Positions 21,646 through 33,358 are shown, counted from the first letter of the stretch. The stretch is DNA of 64,000 nucleotides from Chamaelirium japonicum (GCA_947650365.1 OX393552.1:44603740-44667739), one strand, 5' to 3'. Notes: generated by a model from the sequence alone, not told the origin. Numbers and translations are program-made.

Positions 21646-22392
21646 TGTTAAGATTTTATTCATTTAATTGTGTTTTAAAAACAAAATATCATCATGTAAC
21701 CTATAACGGCTATAACGGCTACAAACGGCTAGAAACGACTAGAAACGTTCACACTAAATGTGATCTAATGGCTGGGCTTTAAAAGCCCATTAAATCCAAA
21801 TGAATGGATAGCCATCAACACATCTTGGGCTGGGCCTATATAAGAGACCCAAGACCATAGAGTTTTAAGATGAAAAAAATTATGCTTTTGCTACCAAAAA
21901 CTCTGTCCTTTTCATTCTCTATTTGTATTTCGATCTTTGCTACCTGCTGGGTTCTTGAAAGCTACGTTGGGGTTCGCCGTACACCCTCTCGAAGTCGTGC
22001 CGACGGGAGGGAGAGCCTACCGGCTGGGTCGTCGTATCTCTACTAGTCATTGTCGGAAGACCCGCACGCAGGGGGCAATCGACTTTTAGGACAGCGCTTG
22101 CGCGCTTCGACCAAACAGGCTCCATCCAAACTCTCTATTTTTTATTTCTCTATTTTGTAAATTAGAAATCCTAGATCATAGTCAACTAGCATCTATATAT
22201 CTAATATTCAATCTTTTTATTCTAGCATAATAAATATACAAATATTCATGAGATCTTAATCCTATCTTTATTAGGCATTGCATGAATAGCATAATATTTT
22301 ATTTCTAGCATTATAGAATTGATTTAATTTTGTTGAAATTTTTATATCATCTAATTTTTTTTTAGGTGAGATCTTTTCACTTGTAGCTAACA
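21646..22392 (+). repeat. Copia-1 5' LTR
   Basis: It begins TGTTAAGATT and ends GTAGCTAACA. It contains a TATATAAG box (about 21,837) followed by GAGACCCAAGACC, consistent with a promoter and transcription start in the usual place. The short ORF on the minus strand (21,940-22,125) appears identically in the other LTR and is not a gene. Confidence 0.93.
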
Positions 22393-22965
22393 ATCTAAAA
22401 GTCGAATTATTTGTAAAATTCAAATTAGCTACATGTTATATGCTAAATAAAAAAAAATATATATATATATATATATAAATTTTATATATTTGTCATATGC
22501 TCTCATATATTGTATATTCATTCGTTAAATATTCATTATAATCATCCATGTTCTTGTAGAGATTAAAATAATCATTTTACTAGAAAAATTTAAAAAAAAT
22601 ATATACTTCTTGTTTTAAAATAGCATATTTCATTAATACGAATTTGCTAGTAGTAGTATCTATTGCTAATTGTAATTAGCCAATATCCTAATATTAGTTC
22701 TTAGCATATTTTGTCATTTGCGTAAATTGTTTCCTATATTCTAGTTAGAACACTTGAAAATTAAATTATAAGAAAAATAATTTTAATTTGAGAAACTAAT
22801 TAGTTATAGAAAACAATAGTACTTCATCTAATTAAAATATAAAAACTTATCGCTAGACTAGTAACTTCACGATCTCCAGTGACTATTCTATTGCGTAACG
22901 GTGTCTAGAAAAGCTTGTCAAAAAGGCATACGTGCCTAAGACGGACTGGTATTTAAGCGAGCCTA
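22393..22965 (+). other. Copia-1 leader, AT-rich, with a (TA)n run and no canonical primer site
   Basis: The sequence directly after the LTR is ATCTAAAAGTCGAATT, not TGGTATCAGAGC. A (TA) run lies at about 22,456-22,477. No gag start is visible, which suggests that the original leader and gag were deleted or replaced. Confidence 0.6.
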
Positions 22966-25900
22966 GTGCTCCACCACCCATCTGGAGCTGATCTGGCCGT
23001 TACAATCTGGAATTTTATTTGGATATCTAAGTCTAATCTAGCTAAAATCCAAATCTATCCACCTAATCAAAACTCTAGTAGGGAGAGCTCGGCGTATACA
23101 CTTGTGTATGCGTGTCTCGTCTGTAATCCCCATAATCTAGAGCATTTGATAAGTGGTCAAATACTTCTAGTGTAAGTGCACCTGACACGAAGTCTTAATC
23201 CAAAAATCGAAATGGCAACAGGATCTACTGGGACCATTTGTAGGCTAGTTCAATTTACCCCAGAAGTAAACTTGGCAATCCAAGCACTTGACTGGTGGAT
23301 AGATACCGGAGCTAATATTCATGTATGTTCTGATCGTTCCTGGTTCTCCACATATGAGATCTCGAATAGAGGAGTAGTGACCATGTGTAATAATTCCGAA
23401 GCACACATGCTAGGAATAGGTCGAGTCAACCTAAAGCTGACATCAGATAAGACCCTAATCCTAAGCAATGTCTACCATGTTCCAGAGATTAGATGCAACC
23501 TTATTAGTGGGTCCTTCCTAGTCCAACACGGATATAAACTAGTATTCGAGCCAAACAAAGTGATTATAACTAAGGGCGTGTCTTTCATAGGGAAAGGATT
23601 CATGACTGGCGGCTTATTTAAGCTGAATACATGTATCCCTTCTAATAACAGTAGTCCCATTATTTTGAACATTGAGTCTTCCTCCACCTGACACTCTAGA
23701 CTAGGTCATGTTAACTACAACGCCATCAAAAGAATGATGAACCTAAACCTGATACCTAAGGTAGATACCCAACATCACGATAGATGTGAAATCTATGTAG
23801 AAGCCAAACAAGCCAAGAAGCCTTTCAGAACAATAGATAGAGACTCTGATCTCCTCGAATTAGTCCATAGCGATGTATGTGACTCAGGAAGAATCTCGAG
23901 AGGTGGTAACAGATACTTCGTTACTTTTATTGATGATCTATCTAAGTATTGTTATATTTACCTCATAAAAACGGAAGATGAGGTATTAAACAAATTTAAG
24001 GTCTACAAAGCTGAGGCTGAAAACCAGAAAGATAAGACCTTAAAAATTCTTAGATCCGACCGAGGTGGAGAATATACCTCAAATGAATTATCTATATTCT
24101 GTGAAATATCTGGAATAATTCATGAGGTGACTGCTCCATATACCCCTCAATCAAATGGAGTAGCCGAAAGAAAGAATAGAACACTTATGGATATGGTCAA
24201 TGCCATGTTAATTAGCTCAGGAGCACCTGAGAACTTGTGGGGGGAAGCCCTATTAGCAGCCAATTTCATTCTTAATCGTATTCCCTCTAAAAACAACAAC
24301 CTTACCCCCTATGAGCTGTGGAAGAATAGGAAGCCCACTTTGAACTATCTCAAAGTGTGGGGGTGTTTAGCAAAAGTTAGAATTCCTGACAATAAGAGAA
24401 AGAAGATAAGACCCAAAACAGTAGATGATGTATTCATTGGTTATGCATTAGATAGCAATGCTAATCGATTTCTAGTTTTTAACTCTGAGATAGAAGAAAT
24501 CTCAAATAACACCATCATGGAAGCCAGAGATGCGACATACTTTGAAAGTATATTTCCCTTTAAGACTAGAGTTAGAAATCCGGATCGAACCGATGTTACA
24601 GAGATAGGTTCTAGTTCCAATCCAAACATAGGTTCTAGTCCCATAAGACAAATAGAAGAAGAGTCATCAATTGAGCCTAGAAGAAGTAAAAGGCAAAGGG
24701 TAGAAAAGACATTTGATGACTTTTATGCTCTATTAATAGAAGATACTCCTACAACCTATGAGGATGCCATAAAGTGCTATGACTCCCCGTATTGGAAGGA
24801 GACCATTGACAATGAGATTCAGTCAATTATGCAGAACCATACCTGGGAACTGACTGATCTCCCTCCTGGTTGTAAACCCATAGGATGTAAGTGGGTATTT
24901 AAGAAGAAACTTAGACCAGATGGTACTATAGATAAATTTAAGGCTAGGTTAGTAGCAAAGGGGTTCAACCAAAGGCATGGAGTGGACTATTTTGATGTAT
25001 ATGCTCCAGTAGCGAGAATAACAACTATTAGAGTCCTACTAGCCCTAGCTTCAATTCATAAGTTGTTCATTCACCAAATGGACGTTAAGACAGCCTTCTT
25101 GTACGGAGATATAGATGAGGAGATTTATATGAATCAACCTGATGGATTTATAACTTTAGGTCAAGAGAAGAAAGTCTGTAAATTAATCAGATCACTGTAT
25201 GGACTTAAGCAAGCTCCTAAACAGTGGCATGAAAAATTTGATAGAACTATTCTCTCTTTTGGATTTGAGATAAATAAAACGGATGAATGCGTATACTATA
25301 AAGTAAAGGAAAATGAAAAGGTTATCCTATGTCTATATGTTGATGATATATTGATTTTTGGCACGAGTATGCAAATTATAAATGAGGTTAAATCATTTTT
25401 ATCTCAAAATTTTGATATGAAAGATTTAGGACAAGCGGATATTATTCTTAACACCAAGATTATTAGAAAACCCGAAGGATTAATCTTGTCACAATAACAC
25501 TACATAGAGAAAATTTTGAGAAAGTTTTATTACTTTGATTGTAGTCCTATATCGACACCATTCGATGCTAGCATACACCTAAAGAAAAATCAAGGATTCC
25601 CTGCACTACAAAAGGAATATGCACAAATTATAGGATCTCTAGGATTCCTAACCAATTATACAAGGCCTGATATAGCACATGCGGTAAATAGACTTAGCAG
25701 ATACACTAATAATCCAAGTACTGAACATTGGAATGCTTTAGAGAGGATCCTTAGATACCTTAAAGGTACAATATCCTATGGACTACGATTTAGTGGATAT
25801 CCAACTGTTTTAGAGGGTTATAGCGATGCTAATTGGATTATTGACTCACTAGATGTGAAGTCAACTACAGGATATGTATTCCTCCTAGGAGGAGCAGCAG

Positions 25901-26283
25901 TATCTTGGAAATCATCAAAGCAGACTGTAATAGCTAGAAGTACTATGGAGTCTGAAATGATTGCTCTCGATACTGCCTGTACCGAAGCTGAGTGGCTTAG
26001 GGATTTACTAATAGATATACCTCTAGTAGAAAAACCCTTGCCAGCTATTTCTATACATTGTGATTGTAGATCTGCTATAGACAAATGCAAACAAGAAAAT
26101 GCAGACGTAAAGATGAATCGTCATTTAAAAGTACGACATAAGTCATTAAGATATAAAATAAAAAATCATATGATTGCCTTAAGTTTTGTAAGATCGGAAA
26201 AGAATTTGGCCGGTCAATTAACTAAAGGCTTATCTAGAACAGTGGTTCTAGAAGCATCGAGGGGGATGGGTTTAAGCCCATAA
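22966..26283 (+). pseudogene. Copia-1 polyprotein (gag end, PR, IN, RT, RNase H), nearly intact
   Basis: One frame runs the whole length. A remnant zinc-knuckle-like CLVCNPHN precedes the protease (WWIDTGANIHVC at about 23,295). Integrase follows (LRSDRGGEYTSNEL; PYTPQSNGVAERKNRTLMDM), then RT (WVFKKKLRPDGTIDKFKARL; QMDVKTAFLYGD; CLYVDDILIFG) and RNase H ([28 protein letters not shown]). Stops are TAG/TAA at 23,173-23,175, TGA at 23,689-23,691 (Trp expected before HSRLGH) and TAA at 25,495-25,497. With so few lesions it is a recent pseudogene. The proteins would make cDNA and integrate it. Confidence 0.9.
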
Positions 26284-26833
26284 GAAAGATCACCACGGTA
26301 GCAACCCAACCTCACGGAGGTTCAATGGGTAGAAACAAACCGTATAGGTGACTATGAGGAGCACTGATCTCTCCTCCCATCCCTAGGGCGCCAGTGCTCA
26401 TAAAAGCAAGGGATTAGGATGAGTTTTAACTCTTAATAAGTCCAAGATCCATGAGACAGGGTGCTACCTTGCTCGCACCCTTATAAGGACTCACCTATAT
26501 GTGTAGTTGTGTGGCCGCAACAATGAGTATTGGGCGATACTCTAAAAAACACATGAAAGATACTTGCGCATGGCCTAAATTGCGCAACCCGTCTAGAACC
26601 CTAAATTAGCTATACTATGTGTGAATCTTATAAAAGTCTGAACCATGGTCCTGGTTCAAGGCATAGTCCACCAAGGTACTACAGACGGATATAATTTTTA
26701 CTAAGTGGAGGTTCAAACCGAGAGGTACCTACACCCATTACATAGTATAAGGAATCCAGCAAATTATTTTATATTTTAATTTTTTAATTTTTAATATTTA
26801 TAATATTTGATATTTTTAAAACATGTGAGGGAT
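26284..26833 (+). other. Copia-1 conserved 3' non-coding domain
   Basis: About 550 bp lie between the pol stop and the 3' LTR. Block after block is shared with the equivalent region of copia-2 (31,647-32,208): CAACCTCACGGAGG, GGGTAGAAACAAAC, AATAAGTCCAAG, GGTTCAAGGC, CTAAGTGGAGGTTCAAACCG and GTATAAGGAATCCA. No open frame is shared, so conservation is at the nucleic-acid level. It ends in the polypurine tract TGTGAGGGAT. Confidence 0.75.
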
Positions 26834-27569
26834 TGTTAATATTTTATTTATTTAATTGTGTTTTAAAAACAAAATATCATCATGTAACCTATAACGGCTA
26901 TAACGGCTAGAAACGGCTAGAAACGTTCACACTAAATGTGATCTAATGGCTGGGCTTTAAAAGCTCATTAAATCCAAATGAATGGATAGCCATCAACACA
27001 TCTTGGGCTGGGCCTATATAAGAGACCCAAGACCATAGAGTTTTAAGATGAAAAAAATTATGCTTTTGCTACCAAAAACTCTGTCCTTTTCATTCTCTAT
27101 TTGTATTTCGATCTTTGCTACCTGCTGGGTTCTTGAAAGCTACGTTGGGGTTCGCCGTACACCCTCTCGAAGTCGTGCCGATGGGAGGGAGAGCCTACCG
27201 GCTGGGTCGTCGTATCTCTACTAGTCATTGCCGGAAGACCCGCACGCAGGGGGCAATCGACTTTTAGGACAGCGCTTGCGCGCTTCGACCAAACAGGCTC
27301 CATCCAAACTCTCTATTTTTGATTTCTCTATTTTGTAAATTAGAAATCCTAGATCATAGTCAACTAGCATCTATATATCTAATATTCAATCTTTTTATTC
27401 TAGCATAATAAATATACAAATATTCATGAGATCTTAATCCTATCTTTATTAGGCATTGCATGAATAGCATAATATTTTATTTCTAGCATTATAGAATTGA
27501 TTTAATTTTGTTGAAATTTTTATATCATCTAATTTTTTTTATGTGAGATCTTTTCACTTGTAGCTAACA
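26834..27569 (+). repeat. Copia-1 3' LTR
   Basis: It begins TGTTAATATT and ends GTAGCTAACA. It matches the 5' LTR with about ten small differences, including one lost GGCTAGAAAC-like repeat. The GGTATCAGAGC that follows is the target-site duplication plus the host element's primer site, not copia-1's own. Confidence 0.93.
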
Positions 27570-28447
27570 GGTATCAGAGCTCTAGGGTTCTCTCTACGGT
27601 AATGACGACGACAACGATCTCCGGCTCTGGCTCCGATCTTCCTCTCCGACTCCTCCGATCTCCTCTCCGGTATCCTGCAGCCCTCCCTACCCCTTCCAGC
27701 TTCCCCTAGCCACCCGCAGCCCTCTCCCCCTCCCTCCAGCCACCCGCAAACCCCCCCCCCCCTCTCTTCCACCCGATCACCTGCAGCTTCCCTCATGTAC
27801 CCCTGCAGCCTCCTCCTGCCCCCCGTAGCCCCCCTTCTCCTCCCCCCAGCCACCCGCAACCTCCTCCTGCCCCCCGTAGCCCCCCCCCCCCCCCCCCCTC
27901 TCTCTCTTCCACCCATAGCCCTCTCCCCATCCCCCAGCCACCCTCAGCCACCTCTCCCCCCCCCCCCAGCCACCCGTGGAACAAAGAGGTGAAAGGCCAT
28001 GCATAGCATGACGAAAACGCTCGCAAACGCCCACAAAGGTGCGACATCGCTTGCACCTCCCGAGGTGCGGCACAACGTCGCCATACTAGAAGCCAGTGCT
28101 AAAGGGCTTTCTACTGCCAAAGGTCCGAAGGTGCTATAGGAGCACACCACTTTCATATGAGACCAACAGCCAACACCCTTCTTCCAACGTCCATTAGATC
28201 AAATACCTTTGAAGAAGCATCCAATCATGACATTTTGGGAGCACAACAACGCCAAGGTTTCAGACCTGGTTTAGATCCACTCAGAAACCAGGGTCAAAAT
28301 TTTTGGGGCTTTTTTTTTTCAAAATATTATTAAAAAAATAAATATTTAATGAAATAACGGTTGATCAAAACTATTTGTCAACCTAGCGCTCTGACAGTCA
28401 CGTGGTATGTCAGCGCCGTAAAGCTAACACAAATTTTTTTTTTATAC
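27570..28447 (+). other. Interrupted host retroelement interior and C-rich low-complexity tract
   Basis: It starts with the primer-site remainder GGTATCAGAGCTCTAGGG and an ATG at 27,602 (MTTTTISGSGSDLP), whose frame stops after 35 codons. At 27,700-27,970 is a low-complexity tract of CAGCCACCCGCAACCTCCTC-like repeats with C-runs of 11-20 bases, which are prone to sequencing error. Beyond 28,000 I see no recognisable coding sequence. Confidence 0.55.
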
Positions 28448-28601
28448 AAGTAGAACCTGATATTTGGATTACCGGGTTTAAACCCGGTATTCTGGATATC
28501 AGGTTTACCCGAAAATCCAACGAGAAAACGGCAAGTCCCGTTGAACCCGGTATTTAGAATATCGGGTTTAAATCAGGTATTCCAAATACCGGATTCTACT
28601 T
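28448..28601. mobile_element. Foldback (hairpin) MITE
   Basis: The outer ends AAGTAGAACCTGATATTTGG and CCAAATACCGGATTCTACTT are near-perfect inverted complements. The ACCGGGTTTAAACCCGGT block and its relatives inside form further inverted pairs. T-rich and A-rich runs extend the stem on both sides. There is no coding frame and I could not fix a target-site duplication. Confidence 0.65.
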
Positions 28602-28824
28602 TAAAAAAAAAAAAAAAAAACAACGACTGCCTCTTTATGGATCCATCCCTGAGATGAACCCTAAGGGATGCCACCACCACTCCCGATTACTGCCCACCAC
28701 CGAACATCGGCCATCGCCACCCGCTCTTGCCGGCCTCCGGCCCTCCGGTCAGCGGTGGCCGACAATTAGCCACTAGCTAGTTAGGTAGTCGGTGGCTGGT
28801 GGCGGTAAAGTCCGATGGGGCGAC

Positions 28825-29964
28825 TGTTGGGTGTGTGTTTTAAAACCACACAAAAACCTTGGGTTTTAGTCCCATATCGGTAAGGGGAGAAATCCCTTAC
28901 CACCTTATAAAGGAATGCCCACTTCCCCCCACTAGTCATCACACTAGAGGAGGGGCTCCACTAGCTCACACACGCGCGTGCGTGCCGTGCCATGCCGTGC
29001 CAGGCCGGGCTTGGGCTTGGGCATGGGCTGGGCGGCGCGTGTGTGTGCGCCCGCGGACCCGGACACGATAGCACCTCCGAAATGGGCTGGTCCGCACCTG
29101 CCCTCTTTTTGTTTTTTGCTTTTAAGTCCTCCACATTTACTAAATTCCTTTTTAGCAACTAGCCGTTTTGCATGCGACCCGTTGCTGCATGCTAGCCGTT
29201 ACGAGACTGCTCTCTGCGAGCTGTAACGTGAGAGGTTAATGGGCTTAATCGCAGCCCATTAACCGCTCCCCTCTTTCAGCTCTCTATTAACTGCCCGAGG
29301 CCTATATAAGGCTCAGTGCAGCCATAGAGAAGGTACAGTCCGAATATCGGAATTCCTCCCTGCTTACTGCCTCTCTCTCTCCCATTCTCTTGTGTCGTGG
29401 TGCTGTGGTGCTGCCTCTTTGCTCCGAAGAGACTCCCTCTCTCGGACCAAAGCTTTGCTGCGGTGCTGCCTCCCGACCTCGAGAAGATCGTCATCGAGTC
29501 GCTGGGTTCCTGAAAGTTCACGAGGTTCGCAAAGCCTTCTTGAAGTCGTGCTGACGAGAAGGAGGTCGCCTGACTGGGGTTGTCGTATCTCCGAGAACCA
29601 TTGCCACAAGACCCACACGAGGGGGGCAATAAGATTCTTGGGACAGTGCCTAGCACGCTTTGACCACAGGCCAGAGTTTCTAACTCTTCTTTTGTCCTAA
29701 TATTAGATCTAAAATAATCGACTTGCATCTAATAGAGAAATCTAAATAATTAGATATATTTTAGATAGATTATTTCTTCCTTTTAGAAAAGTTCGGCAAG
29801 GTAAATGACGGTTCCATAGAACCCGCTCTGCCTTGGCAAACAATTTCTAAAAGAAATTTGTGACTTGTCCTTGTTTGCAAAAATAGCATTTGCTAATCAA
29901 TTTTAATCTTAAGAATTTGATTAAATCCTAAATTTGCTAGTTTAGAACGATTACATTTCCAACA
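28825..29964 (+). repeat. Copia-2 5' LTR
   Basis: It begins TGTTGGGTGTGTGTTTTA and ends ACATTTCCAACA. Near 29,302 the box CTATATAAGG fits an LTR promoter. The GTGCCGTGCCATGCC run near 28,981 differs between the two LTRs. Arg/Ser-rich open frames on both strands recur in the other LTR and are not genes. Confidence 0.93.
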
Positions 29965-29999
29965 ATCCAATAATCTTATTTTTATTTAATCGTTCATAA

Positions 30000-31646
30000 G
30001 TTCCTGAAGACCAGATTGAACCGGTAACCCAAACCGAACCTAGGAGGAGTAAATGTGCCCGTGTAGAGAAAGTCTTTGATGACTTCTATGCACTTATGGT
30101 GGAGAACTCTCCCTCCACCTATACAGATGCAATGAAGTCCATAGACTCACCTTTTTGGAAAGAAGCTATAGATAACGAGATCCAATCCATACTTCAAAAC
30201 CATACCTGAGAACTCACCAATTTACCTCCTGGTTGTAAAACCATAGGATGTAAATGGGTGTTTAAGAAAAAGCTTAGACCCGACGGTACCATAGATAAAT
30301 TTAAGGCACGACTTGTAGCCAAGGGCTTTACCCAAAAACCTGGGATAGACTACTTTGATGTCTACTCACCTGTCGCTAGGATAACCACGATTAGGATCCT
30401 CATCGCCTTAGCTTCAATTTATAAGCTAGTCATACATCAAATGGATGTCAAGACTGTTTTCTTGAATGGCGACCTTAATGAGGAAATATATATGGACCAA
30501 CCCGAGGGATTTACTGCACCTGGACAAGAGGGAAAGGTGTGTAAATTAATTCGATCCCTCTATGGACTTAAACAAGCCCCAAAACAATGGCACATGAAAT
30601 TCGATGAAGTTATCTTATCCTATGGATTTGATATCAATTCAACGGATGAATGTGTATACCATAAAGTAAATGATAGTAATATTGTCATCTTATGTTTGTA
30701 TGTTGACGATATTCTGATATTCGGTTCAAACATACAAATCATAAATGATATCAAACACTTTTTGTCCTAAAACTTTGACATGAAAGATCTATGACAAACC
30801 GACGTTATTTTGAACACTAAGATCATTAGGAAGGACAATGGTTTAGTGTTATCCCAATCCCACTATGTCGAGAAAATTCTTAGGAAATTTTACGATCCCG
30901 ATTGCCAACCGGTATCTACACCATATGATCCAAATACTCATCTGACAAAGAATACTGGACTTCCTAGACTACAGAGCGAGTATGCTCAAATCATAGGATC
31001 GCTAGGCTTTCTAGCAAACTATACTCGACCCGATATCGCTTACGCGGTAAATAGACTTAGTCGTTATACGTCCAACCCGAATTTGTCCCATTAGAATGCG
31101 TTAGAAAGATTTTTTAGATACCTTAAGGGAACCATATCATACGGTCTCCACTATAGTGGATATCCAGCTGTATTAGAGGGATACTCTGATGCTAACTGGA
31201 TTAGTGACTCAATAGATATTAAGTCCACAACTGGATACATATTCCTACTAGGAGGTGGAGCAATATCTTGAAAATCCACCAAACAGACCGTTATAGCTAG
31301 GAGTACAATGGAATCAGAAATGATAGCGCTAGATACCACTAGCACAGAAGCATAATGGCTTCGAGATCTTCTATATGAGATCCCATTGATAGAAAAGCCT
31401 TTACCGGCTATATCTATCCATTGTGATTGTCGATCAGCTATTGATAAATATAATCAAGAAAATGCTGATGTGAAAATAAATCGACATCTGAAAGTGAGAC
31501 ATAGATCTCTCAGATATAAGATGAAAAATCAAATAATTGCCCTAGACTTTGTTAGATCCGAAAAGAATTTGGCGGATCATCTAACTAAGGGCCTCTCTAG
31601 GACAGTGGTCTTAGAATCGTCGAGGGGGATGGGATTAAGCCCATAA
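30000..31646 (+). pseudogene. Copia-2 RT and RNase H remnant, six in-frame stops
   Basis: A single frame with no frameshift runs from PEDQIEPVTQTEPRRSK to [18 protein letters not shown] motifs are KARLVAKGFTQKPGIDYFDV, QMDVKTVFLNGDLNEEIYM and CLYVDDILIFGS; RNase H has [17 protein letters not shown]. Stops lie at 30,207, 30,768, about 30,792, 31,092, 31,269 and 31,353. Three replace Trp codons and one a Gln codon, changes expected from cytosine deamination. Integrase and everything upstream are deleted. Confidence 0.9.
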
Positions 31647-32208
31647 GAAAAATCACCGCAGTGGGAACCCAACCTCACGGAGGCTCAATGGGTAGAAACA
31701 AACTGTAGTAGTGATTGAAAATGAGGAGCACTGAATAATGTTTCCATCCCTATGACGTCAGTGCTTATTAAAAGCAAGGGGTAGGATGAGTGTAAAACTC
31801 TTAATAAGTCCAAGACCCATGAGGCGGGGTATCGCCTTGCTCACACCCCTATTAGGACTTACCTATATGTTTGTCGTTGTGAGGCCGCAACTCTGGGACC
31901 AGGGCTGCTCCCTAGAAACATACAAGAAAAGATATCTGCGCAAGGCCATTAATAGTGCAACCCGCTTAGAACCATCGAAAACTGTACTACGTGTACTACT
32001 TGTAGAAACCCGATAAATGAGACTGGTTCAAGGCGTAGTCCACCAAGTCCTCACGGATGTATACAACTGTACTAAGTGGAGGTTCAAACCGGAAGGTACC
32101 TACACATACTGCGTAGTATAAGGAATCCAACAAAGTCTTTTTACTTTACATTTTGAATTTTTTTTTTACTTATTTATTATTTAGTGGTTTTAAACACATG
32201 TGGGGGAT
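31647..32208 (+). other. Copia-2 conserved 3' non-coding domain
   Basis: It matches the copia-1 domain (26,284-26,833) in ordered blocks across its length, although the LTRs of the two elements are clearly different. It includes a GGTTCAAGGCGTAGTCCACC block and CTAAGTGGAGGTTCAAACCG. It ends with the polypurine tract TGTGGGGGAT. A 76-codon frame at 31,786 is not kept in copia-1. Confidence 0.75.
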
Positions 32209-33358
32209 TGTTGGGTGTGTGTTTTAAAACCACACAAAACCTTGGGTTTTACTCCCATATCGGTAAGGGGAGAAATCCCTTACCACCTTATAAAGGATTG
32301 CCCACTTCCCCCCACTAGTCATCACACTAGAGGAGGGGCTCCACTAGCTCACACACGCGCGCACGTGCGTGCCGTGCCATATCGAGCCGAGCCAGGCCGG
32401 GCTTGGGCTTGGGCATGGGCTGGGCGGCGCGTGTGTGTGCGCCCGCGGACCCGGACACGATAGCACCTCCGAAATGGGCTGGTCCGCACCTGCCCTTTTT
32501 TTGTTTTTTGCTTTTAAGTCCTCCATATTTACTAAATTCCTTTTTGGCTACTAGCCGTTTTGCATGCGACTCGTTGCTGCATGCTAGCCGTTACGAGACT
32601 ACTCTCTGCGAGCTGTAACGTGCGAGGTTAATGGGCTTAATCGCAGCCCATTAACCGCTCCCCTCTTTCTGCCCTCTATTAACTGCCCGAGGCCTATATA
32701 AGGCCCAATGTAGCCATAGAGAAGGTACAGTCCGAATATCGGAATTCCTCCCTGCTTACTGCCTCTTTCTCTCTCCCATTCTCTTGTGTTGTGGTGCTGT
32801 GGTGCTGCCTCTTTGCTCCGAAGAGACTCCCTCTCTCGGACCAAAGCTTTGTTGCGGTGCTGCTTCCCGGCCTCGAGAAGATCGTCATCGAGTCGCTGGG
32901 TTCCTGAAAGTTCACGAGGTTCGCAAAGCCTTCTTGAAGTCGTGCCGACGAGAATGAGGTCGCCTGACCGGGGTTGTCGTATCTCCGAGAACCATTGCCA
33001 CGAGACCCGCACGAGGGGGGCAATAAGATTCTTGGGACAGTGCCTAGCACGCTTCGACCACAGGCCAGAGTTTCTAACTCTTCTTTTGTCCTAATATTAG
33101 ATCTAAAATAATCGACTTGCATCTAATAGAGAAATCTAAATAATTAGATATATTTTAGATAGATTATTTCTTCCTTTTAGAAAAGTTCGGCAAGGTGAAT
33201 GACGGTTCCATAGAATCCGCTCTGCCTTGGCAAACAATTTCTAAAAGAAATTTGTGACTTGTCCTTGTTTGCAAATATAACATTTGCTAATCAATTTTAA
33301 TCTTAAGAATTTGATTAAATCCTAAATTTGCTAGTTTAGAACGATTACATTTCCAACA
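32209..33358 (+). repeat. Copia-2 3' LTR
   Basis: It matches 28,825-29,964 end to end with scattered substitutions and a small change in the GTGCC-rich run. It ends TTTCCAACA and is followed by the GCGAC target-site duplication. Confidence 0.93.

Larger units (their letters stand above)
21646..27569 (+). mobile_element. Copia-1: Ty1-copia retrotransposon, TSD GGTAT
   Basis: The 5,924-bp element has LTRs of 747 and 736 bp and is flanked by GGTAT at 21,641-21,645 and 27,570-27,574. By eye the LTRs differ by only about 1%, so it is young. It encodes protease, integrase, reverse transcriptase and RNase H in one frame, interrupted by two stops. Most of gag is missing and no usual primer site follows the 5' LTR. 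A long non-coding 3' domain precedes the 3' LTR. It landed inside another element's primer-binding site. Confidence 0.95.
28825..33358 (+). mobile_element. Copia-2: internally deleted copia element, TSD GCGAC
   Basis: It is bounded by GCGAC at 28,820-28,824 and 33,359-33,363, with LTRs of 1,140 and 1,150 bp. The internal region is only 2.24 kb. It lacks primer site, gag, protease and integrase, and starts close to the RT. The remaining pol and the 3' non-coding domain are of the same family as copia-1. It would depend on proteins from a relative to move. Confidence 0.95.

Noticed and set aside
26834..27580. Reading the second copia-1 LTR as the 5' LTR of another element, because GGTATCAGAGC follows it.
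   Set aside because: GGTAT also precedes the first LTR, so it is the target-site duplication; the primer site belongs to the interrupted host element.
29276..29728. Overlapping 84-150 codon frames in the copia-2 LTR (also 32,599-33,122).
   Set aside because: They occur in both LTRs, lack any known domain, and lie over the LTR promoter and leader region.
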